A DNA stretch of 38,371 bases, taken from positions 1 to 38,371 of the forward strand of contig JBBQAA010000077.1 of NCBI GenBank assembly GCA_038276395.1. The letters are read 5' to 3'. Of this stretch, positions 1 to 7,299 are shown one piece after another. The notes beneath the pieces are model-generated. The model ran no database searches, had not been told where the DNA came from, and was given only the letters and a program-made list of their open reading frames with translations. How positions within the stretch are numbered: the first letter of the stretch is position 1; every line of letters starts with the position of its first letter. Source of the stretch: JBBQAA01 sp038276395 (GTDB lineage Bacteria > Actinomycetota > Thermoleophilia > Solirubrobacterales > Solirubrobacteraceae). A program made the translations under genes and the position numbers.

Positions 1-210
1 CGACGTCAGGCGCAGGTACTCCGCCCGGCCGGCCAGGCTCTCCTTGACCTGCTTCATCTCGAGCAGATTGGCCGACCCGGTGACCGCGAACTGGCCGGGC
101 GTCTTGTCGCGGTCGACCCGAAGCTTGATCTCGGTCAGCGTACGCGAGCAATCCGACGGATCCACCACGCAAGCACCGGCAGATCCACCGCCAGGTATCC
201 GACTGATCCG
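1..210 (-). pseudogene. DUF4143 / AAA+ ATPase fragment, running off the left edge
   Basis: On the minus strand, an open frame that continues past position 1 reads LTEIKLRVDRDKTPGQF and then VTGSANLLEMKQVKESLAGR. This is the sensor/arginine-finger stretch typical of DUF4143 AAA+ ATPases (usual pattern: VDRD..PGxFLLTGSANLL...V.ESLAGR). Just upstream, where the family has its Walker B motif (VIDEVQ), this copy reads VVDPSDC, so the acidic Walker B residue after the Asp is lost. No Walker A motif or start codon can be found between 140 and 280. I read it as a 5'-truncated or degenerate copy whose remaining C-terminal part lies outside the window. These ATPases are commonly accessory genes with no settled function. 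Confidence 0.55.
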
Positions 211-280
211 CCACGATCCCGGCGCAGAATCACCGTGAACGCCGACTCGGAATCTGTCCGCGTCGCGTAACCCCTCTGCT

Positions 281-321
281 ACGGAACCGAAGGGTCAGAG
301 GTGCGAATCCTCTCGGGCGCG
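281..321 (+). repeat. tRNA-Arg(ACG) 3'-half remnant, att-like copy 1
   Basis: The sequence corresponds to a tRNA from the anticodon to the discriminator base: anticodon loop end ACGGA, 3' anticodon strand ACCGA, T stem-loop (AGAGG, TGCGAAT, CCTCT) and 3' acceptor strand CGGGCGC followed by G. The bases before it cannot pair to form the 5' half, so this is not a functional tRNA. A near-identical copy lies at 3778-3817. This one has an extra G in the variable loop and TGCGAAT in place of the canonical TTCGAAT. tRNA 3' halves starting in the anticodon loop are classic attachment cores of tyrosine-recombinase elements, so attL/attR is the likely role (inference). Confidence 0.65.
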
Positions 322-338
322 TAAGGAAAGGCCTCCAA

Positions 339-923
339 ATGAAAGCTTGTTCGGTTACCTCCCCAGAGGGCAGCGCTTCTATTTCTCCCGGGGTTTTCTC
401 CCCGCGGGCTACTTCCGTTCACCCAGATCGCCGATCATCACGTCCGCGTCGCGACCCCCTCTCGACGCCCGGGGACAGATCTTCCAAGACGCCACCCTGG
501 GTCACCTTCACCGACCCTGAAGTGACCCGGGCCGGGCTCACCGAGGCACAGGCACGCGCGCGCTGGGGCGATCGGGTGATCGTCGCCGAGTCCGAGTCCG
601 AGCATGAGACGCTTGACCGCGTGATCACCGTCGGCGAGGCCTACGGATTTGCCAAGCTCGTCGCCGACCCACGCCGCCGGCTGGTCGGCGCGACGGTCGC
701 GGCGCCCGGTGGCGGGGAGGCGATCGCCGAGCTCACGGCGTGGGTCGCACGCGGCGCGAAGCTCGACGACGTCTCGCGCGCCGTGCAGGCTTACCCGACC
801 TGCGCCGAGGGAGCCGCCCGCGCCGCCGACCAACGCCTCACCGCCCGCTACCTGTCACCTCGCGTGCGCGCCCTCACTCGGCCGATCCTCGCGACCCTGC
901 GTGTCCTCGAGCGCGCACGATGA
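339..923 (+). pseudogene. Truncated pyridine-nucleotide disulfide oxidoreductase, C-terminal dimerisation domain only
   Basis: From about position 498 the frame reads WVTFTDPEVTRAGLTEAQA and continues for roughly 140 residues through RRLVGATV and AYPTCAEG to the TGA at 921-923. This is the Pyr_redox_dim dimerisation domain of mercuric-reductase or dihydrolipoamide-dehydrogenase-like flavoproteins. The FAD and NAD(P)-binding domains and the redox-active CxxxxC are absent. The 53 residues before the homology are low-complexity and unrelated, and begin 18 bp after the tRNA-derived repeat. The gene was therefore probably cut by a recombination event near that repeat. Its stop overlaps the P450 start (ATGA), so the two were once one translational unit and the reductase may have fed electrons to the P450 (inference). 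Confidence 0.7.
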
Positions 924-2170
924 TCCCGAGGCTGGCCCAGGCCGTCGCGTTTCAGCGCAAGCCGGTGGCGAGCCTGATCGCGCACGAGCGGGCCCACGGC
1001 TCGGGGTTCTGGCTTCCAACGCTGATCGGCGGTCGCATGTGGGTCGTCGCCGCTCCCGAGCTTGCGCACGAGGTGCTGCACGCCCCGCCGGGCGAGTACC
1101 TGGCGGGTCGCGCGAACCGGCGGATCCTTCCCGTCCTCCCCAGCGACACCGTGCTCACGCTCGACGGTGATCCGCACCAGACGCGCCGTCATCTTCTCGC
1201 TCCGCTATTTCACGGCGACTCCCTGGACTCCCTGGCGCCGATCATCCGCCAGATCGCCGCCGACGAGATCGCGCGCTGGCCGATCGGCGTCTCGTTCGCC
1301 GTCCTGCCGCGGACGCGCGTGTTGACCTTGCGTATCGCCGCCCGGTTGCTGCTCGGAATCCAGCGACCGCGCCTGGTCGACGACCTCCAGCGCCACCTCT
1401 CTCAGGCCTTGCGCCCCTACGCGATGCTGTCCGCAGCCAAGCGGCTTGGGCGACTCGGCCCGGCCAGCCCACAAGCGGCGGCGAGACGGTCTCGCGTCCG
1501 CTTCGCCACGGGTGTCGCGGAGGTTCGCAGCGCCCGAGCCCGGAGACCGGCTGACGGCCCGATCGACGCGCTGAACCTGTTAGGCCCGATAGCCGGCCAG
1601 TGCGGCGACGACACGCGGGTCGCGGATGAGCTGTTCGCACTCCTGCTCGCCGCTCACGAGACGACCGCGACCGCGCTCGCCTGGTCACTGGAGCTCCTGG
1701 CCCGCGACCCCGGCACCCTGAGCCTGCTGGCCGGTGAAGCCGACAGCGAGGACCGCCCGCACCTGGACGCCGTCGTCGCCGAGATCCTACGGGTACGACC
1801 GCCGCTCGTCGACATCGTCCGCGAGCTCGCCGCGCCGGCCCGTCTGGGACACCACGCCCTGGCGGCCGGGACGCTCATTCTCATCCCGCCGCCGCTCATC
1901 CATCGACACCGGCATTCCTCGCCCGACACGTTCGTCGCAAACCGGTTCCTCGGTCAGCGCCCCGATCCCGACGTGTGGCTTCCGTTCGGCGGCGGGGAGC
2001 GCCGGTGCCTGGGAGCGTCACTCGCATTGCTGGAGCTACGTGAGGTGATCACGCTTGTCGCGCGGCGATTCGAGCTGCGGCCCGCCTACAGTGTTCGCGA
2101 GAATGCTCGCCTGCATGGGACGGCCCTGGTTCCGGGCCGGGGAGCGCCGGTGATCATACGGCCTCGCTGA
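920..2170 (+). CDS. Cytochrome P450
   Basis: A 416-residue haem monooxygenase with all family landmarks: I-helix oxygen-binding motif AAHETTA (residues 244-250, acid E247 and T248), K-helix EILR (E288/R291), and haem loop FGGGERRCLG with Cys363 as the axial ligand. Length is normal for a soluble class I bacterial P450, and there is no N-terminal membrane anchor. The ATG at 920 overlaps the TGA of the truncated flavoprotein (ATGA), which sets the start; the open frame extends upstream only as unrelated shadow sequence. Bacterial P450s need a reductase/ferredoxin, and no intact one is encoded here. Substrate unknown. It may still work with chromosomal ferredoxins. Confidence 0.93.
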   Translation: MIPRLAQAVAFQRKPVASLIAHERAHGSGFWLPTLIGGRMWVVAAPELAHEVLHAPPGEYLAGRANRRILPVLPSDTVLTLDGDPHQTRRHLLAPLFHGDSLDSLAPIIRQIAADEIARWPIGVSFAVLPRTRVLTLRIAARLLLGIQRPRLVDDLQRHLSQALRPYAMLSAAKRLGRLGPASPQAAARRSRVRFATGVAEVRSARARRPADGPIDALNLLGPIAGQCGDDTRVADELFALLLAAHETTATALAWSLELLARDPGTLSLLAGEADSEDRPHLDAVVAEILRVRPPLVDIVRELAAPARLGHHALAAGTLILIPPPLIHRHRHSSPDTFVANRFLGQRPDPDVWLPFGGGERRCLGASLALLELREVITLVARRFELRPAYSVRENARLHGTALVPGRGAPVIIRPR

Positions 2171-2699
2171 ACAGCCGCGTTCCCGGCGGGCGACCGGCCA
2201 GGCGATCACGGGGCCGCGATCGCACGCGATCCGAGTCCCTGCGACACGTCGACGCTCACCGGCCGATTCACGCCTGCCGGGCCGATCGCACGCAGACTCG
2301 ATACGCGAGCGCTTCACGCCTGCCGCCGGTTCCGGGCGCCGGTCCAGAGCGGCGTCGGAGCGCCGTGGCAGCCCGTTTCGCAATCCCGGGTGCGGGTGGT
2401 CCGGCGTCCGGGCAGCCGGGCAGATCACGAAAGCCCTGGCGACCTGGTTGACCGCGGGGTGATCAGGACCCCCGGCATCCGCTCGACCAGCCGCGACGCT
2501 CGGTCAACCAATGAGCACGCGCGCACCTCGGGCGAGCTTCGGGATCGGACATTAGCCCCCCGGACCCGCTGGACGGCTTCGCGCCCGGCCCCTGAATCCT
2601 CAGCCGGGTATCCGGGTTCTAGACGGTAGCCCCAGGGTAACCCACGATTTCAACGGGCCCGGCCCCGACCCATCGAGAACCTATGTCTCGGGAGATGCC
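2171..2699. other. Intergenic stretch without a convincing gene
   Basis: About 530 bp between the P450 and the membrane protein. The open frames on both strands have shadow-like composition and no recognisable motif. A 13-bp direct repeat (TTCACGCCTGCCG) occurs near 2266 and 2312. No tRNA, terminator with a T-run, or inverted repeat was recognised. A weak promoter may lie just before 2700. Confidence 0.5.
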
Positions 2700-3248
2700 A
2701 TGACAGATGCGACCACCGATGTGACCGCCAGCCCAGTTCGGGTGGCGATGGTGAGGCTCCGCGATGAAGGTGGGGAGTTGCTCGCCCGAGGGGCGATCGC
2801 CGGCCTGGCCGCGGGGCTGGGGTTCATCCTGGCCAACATGTGGTACGCGATCCACCACGGCAAGCCCGCGGTCGCCCCATTTCTGGCGATCTCGACGATC
2901 TTTCACGGCTCGGCGATGCCCGTCATGACGCCCCAGGCGATACCCGGGGAGGTCGTGACCGGGCTGGTGATGCACATCGCCCTGTCGATCACCTTCGGGA
3001 TGGGCTTCGCGCTGCTGGCCGTCTTTCTTCGCAATCCGGGCCAGATGATCGCCGCCGCGGTGCTCTACGGACTGGCCCTGTTCGTTGTGAACATTGAGAT
3101 TCTCGGTCGTACCGCCTTCCCGTTCTTCACCAATCCGCACGGACCGAACACCGTGTTCGAGGGGTTCGTGCACCCGTTAATCTTTGGCGGGCTGCTGATC
3201 CCGTTCTTTCTCGGTGACCGGCGGCGCGCCGCACATCACCGTGGGTGA
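2700..3248 (+). CDS. Four-helix integral membrane protein, unknown function
   Basis: 182 residues. After a 25-residue hydrophilic N-terminus there are four hydrophobic segments: about residues 31-47 (GAIAGLAAGLGFILANM), 86-107, 113-133 and 158-172. Histidines sit at helix ends (AIHHG, IFHG, VMHIAL, VHPLIFGG), which could bind haem or metal, but no family motif is recognised. The ATG at 2700 has a purine-rich GGGAG about 7 nt upstream, fitting a ribosome binding site. It lies alone between two gene-poor stretches inside the repeat-bounded island. Codon use looks normal for the genome, so it is probably a live gene. Confidence 0.75.
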   Translation: MTDATTDVTASPVRVAMVRLRDEGGELLARGAIAGLAAGLGFILANMWYAIHHGKPAVAPFLAISTIFHGSAMPVMTPQAIPGEVVTGLVMHIALSITFGMGFALLAVFLRNPGQMIAAAVLYGLALFVVNIEILGRTAFPFFTNPHGPNTVFEGFVHPLIFGGLLIPFFLGDRRRAAHHRG

Positions 3249-3777
3249 ACGGCGATCGAGCCTCAGACGGGGCCAGCTGGACGCTTTGAAGCTCCAGATC
3301 AGGGAGCGCGCCGGCCACCGAAGGGAGAACTCGACGCAGCCGTGACCGGGGCGCCCACACCGGTGAGTCCCGTCATCGCAAGCCATCCCTACCGTCGATG
3401 AACCGGGCCGGGTCGCCGCGGCGGTGGCCGGCCATCTGAAGGGTCGGCCGTCCCGATCAGCCGTCGGGACGCCACCGGCGACTTGGCCTCGCGGGGGTAG
3501 TCGTCAGCGGTGACCGTGCTCGCCCGGTCGTTCTGGGGCGTGACGCCTGCCACCAGGTTCCCGGGACTCTTGGATCGCCAGGCGCTCCGGTGCGTGCGCG
3601 ACGTCGACGGTGCCACTGGCTGGGAAGTGACGATGTACGAGCGCATTGCGCGAACGCCACGCGCACAACCGTGTCGTCGACGACATCCCCCAATTTACCG
3701 CTTCTCAGCGCAAACCAGGCACCCGAGCGAACGAGGAGTCCCGCTGCGGCACCGAGAGCGCCGCTCCTCGGGGATCC
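3249..3777. other. Gene-poor stretch before the second tRNA remnant
   Basis: About 530 bp. Several frames stay open on both strands because of high GC, but none shows a motif, ribosome binding site or consistent codon bias. An apparent minus-strand protein spanning 3705-4001 contains PRGFEPLTFGS, which is just the antisense translation of the tRNA T-arm and is not a gene. No integrase, transposase or terminal inverted repeat was recognised. Confidence 0.5.
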
Positions 3778-3817
<40 letters not shown>

Positions 3818-4003
3818 CTCGCAGGAGGTCTCGGTTATCCGGGGCTTTGCTCGGCGCGGACGCGGACGCGGACGCTTCCGGCTCTACGCCAAACGGTCTC
3901 GCGACGAGCCGCAGCCGGCGGCCCGAGGTGTGGCAAGCCCGGCCCCGGAGAGCTTCCCCCTCGGGGCGGTGCACTGACTGCTCATCGCTCCGGCCCAGCA
4001 TTG

Positions 4004-4231
4004 CTACGCTGCGGGCGGCGCCGGGTCGGGACTGGGCGGGGTGTCGACCGCCTCTGCCGCCGCCTTGATGGCGTCTATTTGGGTGTCGAGTGTCTGAAGC
4101 TCCTCGTCGCTGAGCTTGCCACTCACATTACTGCGGAGATCTTCGAGTTCCTTAGCGATGCCGTCTTCGGTGACGCCAAGTTCGCTAAGTCGGGTGGACA
4201 GGTCCTGGAACTGCGATGAGCCAGTGCTCAT
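4004..4231 (-). CDS. Small hypothetical protein, helical
   Basis: 75 residues starting MSTGSSQFQDLSTRL, with heptad-like leucines (LSTRLSEL, IAKELEDL, LSDEELQTLDTQI) and a Pro/Ala-rich tail. It is probably one long helical hairpin or coiled coil. The start at 4231 is preferred because AGAGGAG lies 11 nt upstream; an upstream in-frame GTG at 4243 overlaps that ribosome binding site and is unlikely. The base composition is clearly less GC-rich than the surrounding chromosome, suggesting recent transfer. It follows the gene at 4342-4596 on the same strand, about 110 bp away. No family recognised. Confidence 0.65.
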   Translation of the reverse strand: MSTGSSQFQDLSTRLSELGVTEDGIAKELEDLRSNVSGKLSDEELQTLDTQIDAIKAAAEAVDTPPSPDPAPPAA

Positions 4232-4341
4232 GATAATCGTCACTCCTCTGTTGATGGTCCGCTCGACTTTTGTCGAGCCTGGTCATGATGCGGTCTTCTA
4301 CCGCGTCAAGTTCGCAAAGAATGCTGGTATGGCGGCGCTCT

Positions 4342-4596
4342 TCAGACATCAATCAACCTCATTTGCCCGCCCTGCGATGAGCCGCCCGCTAGGTACAGGT
4401 TGCGCAGGTAGTTGTCTCCGTCTGCCGGAGTGAGCATGTCTGGGCCATCCGGGTTTTTGTTCAAGGTGTTGTAGTCGGGCACGTTGATCCCGTTGATCAA
4501 CCGCTTGGCGTAGTCGCCCTGTGGCACGGCGCTGCCATTGATCGTCTCAATGCTGTCGAGCTCTTTGCCATCTTTGTCACATAGTGCTAGCTTCAT
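4342..4596 (-). CDS. Small hypothetical protein, AT-richer than neighbours
   Basis: 84 residues starting MKLALCDKDGKELDSIETI and ending GGSSQGGQMRLIDV. It is soluble, Asn/Asp-rich and lacks signal or membrane segments. Codon use includes many A/T third positions, unlike the flanking genes, so it is a likely foreign acquisition together with 4004-4231 downstream. A weak purine stretch (GGGGATGAG) lies upstream of the ATG at 4596. I do not recognise the family; the two-gene arrangement could be a phage, toxin-antitoxin or secreted-effector pair, but nothing in the sequence decides between these. Confidence 0.6.
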   Translation of the reverse strand: MKLALCDKDGKELDSIETINGSAVPQGDYAKRLINGINVPDYNTLNKNPDGPDMLTPADGDNYLRNLYLAGGSSQGGQMRLIDV

Positions 4597-4791
4597 CTCA
4601 TACTCATCCCCACGTCGCCGCTAGGCGCCTTCAGCATGCGCTGATTCTTGAGTGTACGGTTGTGCGTCAGCATCCAATCCACCCACGAGGACGCGGTCAC
4701 CCGACCGCGGCGACCTGCTCCCTGGCGCCGACACCGGAGTCCGGACCCGGCGCCAGAAGTGACCGTTGTCGCAGAGTCGCCAGCCGTGGCG

Positions 4792-5040
4792 TCAGGAGTG
4801 CTCGGCCAGAAGCCAGCGAGCGTCCTCGGCGGTCCCGCCGAAGCGCGCCTGCCAGGTCGCGGTCGCGAGCCGGCCGTCGGAGAACGAGCCTCCCGAGTCG
4901 GCGGCGACTTCGTCGAGCACGCTCCCGACCTCGACGTGCTTCCGTGGTCGAGGCTCTCGAAACCGCCGGTACGGTCGGCGGAGGCGGCGGGGGTGGATGT
5001 AACATCTGAGGTCCTCCGGGTCGATGGCGAACTCGAGAAG
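4792..5040 (-). pseudogene. Probable gene remnant, unknown family
   Basis: A minus-strand frame open for 82 codons ends VLDEVAADSGGSFSDGRL followed by WQARFGGTAEDARWLLAEHS and a TGA at 4794-4792. The amino-acid pattern is protein-like, unlike the overlapping frames. It is preceded in frame by a stop at 5043-5041 and has no ATG or good GTG start at the head. Upstream residues read FAIDPEDLRCYIHPRRLR. It looks like the 3' end of a gene whose 5' part was lost or frameshifted. Family unknown; low certainty. Confidence 0.3.
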
Positions 5041-5195
5041 TCACTCTGCGCTGCGGTCGCGCCCGCCCCGCCTCATGCCCTCCGTCGCTTGGAGAGTAAC
5101 TCGCGGCGCGATCGCGAGAAAGACGCGGACTGAGCGCCAACGCGCCAATAATTGGGCCCGTGCCGGCCGGCGCGGCAGCCCGGTACGGGCCGGGC

Positions 5196-5476
5196 TCACC
5201 CTTCGATGAGGACGTGCTCCGGGGCAAGGACGAATAGCTCGACCTCGATGTCCGGGCCGACGCTGTGGTGGGAGACGAACGTGAGGACCTTTGCGGCCCG
5301 TGAGGCGTACCACCTCGTCGATGAAGCGCTGTTTCATGGGCGTCCGGAAGGTGCATCAGCTGCGAGCGAGCGCTGACCGGCTTTCGGCCGCGGTAGCGCC
5401 GGTGCAGCGCCACGAGCGCATCGGTGATCGCGCGGAGCACGTCATCGCCCTGCAGCGGTTGCTCGGGGGTCGCCAT
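5196..5476 (-). pseudogene. Decayed MpsC/DUF2294-family gene
   Basis: The head starts at ATG 5476 with MATPEQPLQGDDVLRAITDA followed by LVALHRRYRGRKP, matching the N-terminal part of the intact MpsC-like protein at 5591-5986. The tail appears in two other frames: MKQRFIDEVVRLTGRK (from 5337), then KVLTFVSHHSVGPDIEVELF and VLAPEHVLIEG, ending at TGA 5198-5196. About 35 middle residues are missing, and at least two frameshifts separate the pieces. It is thus a broken paralogue, divergent to the intact copy and about 115 bp from it. AGAGGCAGG lies before its ATG, so the gene was once expressed. Confidence 0.75.
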
Positions 5477-5575
5477 GCGACCTGCCTCTCGTCACCCTCA
5501 TGGGGCCTGCGCGCGGAAGGCGGAGGGGGAGGAGAGAACCCGACGAGCGAAGCTGCCTGTAAAGCGTAGCGTGCT

Positions 5576-5581
5576 TATGCT
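5576..5581 (+). promoter_or_regulatory. Candidate -10 element (TATGCT) for the MpsC-like gene
   Basis: TATGCT lies 9 nt before the ATG at 5591, the same spacing as other leaderless promoters in this window. There is no ribosome binding site, so the transcript is probably leaderless and begins at or near that ATG rather than at the GTG at 5585, which is only 3 nt from the hexamer. Confidence 0.4.
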
Positions 5582-5590
5582 CTCGTGTCG

Positions 5591-5986
5591 ATGAGCGGAG
5601 CTGAACGCTGGGTGCGTACCGACCGTCAGATACACGGCGAGATCCTCACGCAGATCTCCGACGGTCTCGTGAGCCTGTTCAAGGAGTTCTACGGCCGCGG
5701 CCCGACGCAGGCCAAGACCTACTACCAGGACGACCTCGTCGTCTGCCTGTTCCGCGGCGGATACACGCGCGTCGAGCAGACGCTGCTCGAAGGCGGACGA
5801 GGCGAAGCGGTCATCTCGCAGCGAATGGAGTTCCAGGAGCTCATGCGCCACCGCTTCGAAGATGTCATCCGCGCCGCGACCGGCCGCGAGGTCGTGGGGT
5901 TCATGAGCGGCAACCAGCAGGAGCCCGAAATGATCTGCGAGGTCTTCGTGCTCAACGGCTCAGAGCTCGTAGCTCCAGCGGAGTAG
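5591..5986 (+). CDS. MpsC-like (DUF2294) protein
   Basis: 131 residues. Features of PF10057 (DUF2294/MpsC): an N-terminal helix QIHGEILTQISDGLVSLFKE, then FYGRGPTQAKTYYQDDLVV, an amphipathic middle, and MRHRFEDVIRAATGREVV followed by a beta-hairpin ending ICEVFVLNG. Full family length. MpsC is named after the staphylococcal MpsABC membrane-potential system, but solitary DUF2294 proteins are widespread and their role is unclear. The start at 5591 is chosen from the -10 spacing; GTG 5585 is the alternative. A decayed paralogue lies divergently upstream. Confidence 0.8.
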   Translation: MSGAERWVRTDRQIHGEILTQISDGLVSLFKEFYGRGPTQAKTYYQDDLVVCLFRGGYTRVEQTLLEGGRGEAVISQRMEFQELMRHRFEDVIRAATGREVVGFMSGNQQEPEMICEVFVLNGSELVAPAE

Positions 5987-6195
5987 GAACCCGGCCCCGC
6001 GGTCGCCCCTCGGCGATGGCATCCTCCAATAGCGCTCGAGGCCGAGGCGGTGCCACATCCGGGGTTGAAAACGGGACAGATTGGGGAGGCTGATCACAGC
6101 GGAGGGCACCCGCGCCGAGGTCCGGATCGGCTGATGATCTGAGTACCAGCGCCTGACTTCCTTGTTCGCCGCTCCACGGGACGAGGAGGGAACAC

Positions 6196-6614
6196 ATGCC
6201 TGACTTTGCGCTGGCCGGGTCCGAACCGTCGGCCGGAGTGCGGGTGATCTACCTCGAGGGCGAGCTCGACCCGAGCGGCGTAATCGCGCTCCAGCGCAGG
6301 TCCACGGCGCTCGTGGTCGACATCGGGGCGGTGAGCGGCGCGAGCGCCTCGACCCTGCGGATGCTCTGCGGCGCCCTGAGGCGCGTGAATCGTCGTCGCT
6401 CAGAATCGCTCGCTGCTCCCACGGCTCGGTCCTCCGCGAGGCCGATCTGCCCGCCTCCGCCGCGCCGGACACCGACCCGTCCCGTCCTCTTCCGCCGCCG
6501 CCAGCCGAGCGTGAACCCGCCAACCCACACGAAGGAGTCATGACCAGAACACCGCTCATCGACCCGATCGTTGCCCTCCGTGGCCTCGATCCCCTGACCT
6601 GCCGCCGGTCGTGA
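6196..6614 (+). pseudogene. STAS-domain (anti-anti-sigma-like) protein, frameshifted
   Basis: GAGGAGGG lies 5-6 nt before ATG 6196. Frame 1 encodes the first part of a STAS fold: VRVIYLEGELDPSG, then ALVVDIGAVSGASASTLRML and CGALRRVN. Around 6395-6402 the sensible sequence jumps to another frame (RIARCSHGSVLREADLPASA) and runs to TGA 6612-6614. That stop overlaps the GTG start of the next gene, which supports the shifted frame as the true 3' end. Without correction, frame 1 would run on as low-complexity Arg/Pro sequence to 6543. Either a real inactivating indel or a sequencing error. STAS proteins usually act in partner-switching control of sigma factors; the phospho-acceptor Ser in a DSSG motif is here replaced by GASAST. 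Confidence 0.6.
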
Positions 6615-6871
6615 CCTCGCCCGCCTTCATCCTGGCCCTCGCCGGCGGTAGCTTGATATTCCTCGGCTTCATCGTCGTCCTCTTCTTCGCGGTCGTCTAC
6701 GGCTTCTACACGTACAGAGGAAGCGCGATCAACGCCCATCCCAGCGACGGTCTCGACGGCTCGCCCGGCTCAGAGGGCCCCAGCAGCGCGGACGGCAAAG
6801 GCCGCGTAAGCGAGGCCAGCGACGACGAGTTCAGCGCCGGCGGGGGCTTCTCGAGCCACGGCACCGAGTAA
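6611..6871 (+). CDS. Small single-pass membrane protein
   Basis: 86 residues. One strong transmembrane segment (about residues 5-33, including LIFLGFIVVLFFAVVYGF) follows a five-residue N-terminus. The 50-residue tail is hydrophilic and rich in Ser, Gly, Asp and Glu, probably disordered. The GTG start at 6611 overlaps the stop of the upstream STAS reading frame, so it is likely translated by coupling; no separate ribosome binding site is seen. Function unknown. It might tether a complex involving the STAS protein, but this is only context. Confidence 0.6.
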   Translation: MTSPAFILALAGGSLIFLGFIVVLFFAVVYGFYTYRGSAINAHPSDGLDGSPGSEGPSSADGKGRVSEASDDEFSAGGGFSSHGTE

Positions 6872-6951
6872 GCCCCGCGGGGATCAGGGTCGGGCGGCGA
6901 GCGCACCGCGGCCGGACCGCCCGGCGCCCACAACTGAACAGGGGTAGAGTG

Positions 6952-7299
6952 GTGCGCCTGAGCGTTCCGCACCCCCTCCCCGAGCCGCTCGTCGAGCTGA
7001 TCGCCCGGCGCTTACGCGCGATCGGCGAGCCCATGCGCATCCGGCTCCTGGACTCACTGCGCGACGGGCCGGCCACGGTCGGGGAGCTCGTGACCGCGCT
7101 CGACTGCTCCCAGCAGAACGTCTCCAAGCACCTCGGGGTGCTGCACCGAGAGGGGATCGTCAGCCGGGCCAAGGAGGGCACGAGCGTGCGGTACGCGATC
7201 GCCGACGAGGCCGTGTTTGACCTGTGCGAGCAGGTGTGCGGCGGCCTGCGGGACCAGCTCGCCGAGCTCGGGTCGGTGCTCAGCGCGAGCCCGGCATGA
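6952..7299 (+). CDS. ArsR-family transcriptional repressor
   Basis: About 115 residues with a winged helix: RRLRAIGEPMRIRLLDSLRD (dimer/helix 1-2), VGELVTALDCSQQNVSKHLG (helix-turn-helix, recognition helix QQNVSKHLGVL) and a wing at GIVSRAKEGTSVRYAI. The classical ELCVCD metal box is absent. Cysteines occur in the helix-turn-helix (LDCSQ) and near the C-terminus (LCEQVCGG). Its stop overlaps the start of the persulfide dioxygenase gene (ATGA), so it probably controls that gene, much as the ArsR-type persulfide sensors BigR/SqrR control similar genes; the sensing cysteines are at different places, so this is inference. Two adjacent GTG codons (6949, 6952) are possible starts, and AGGGG precedes them. 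Confidence 0.85.
   Translation: MRLSVPHPLPEPLVELIARRLRAIGEPMRIRLLDSLRDGPATVGELVTALDCSQQNVSKHLGVLHREGIVSRAKEGTSVRYAIADEAVFDLCEQVCGGLRDQLAELGSVLSASPA

Noticed and set aside
281..321. Functional tRNA-Arg gene
   Set aside because: No 5' half that can pair; the variable loop has an extra base and the T-loop is non-canonical.
2036..2428. Minus-strand ORF overlapping the P450 3' end
   Set aside because: Overlaps the haem-binding region of a clear P450 and shows no motif.
3249..3777. Possible transposase or integrase fragment inside the island
   Set aside because: No catalytic motif, terminal repeat or consistent frame was found on either strand.
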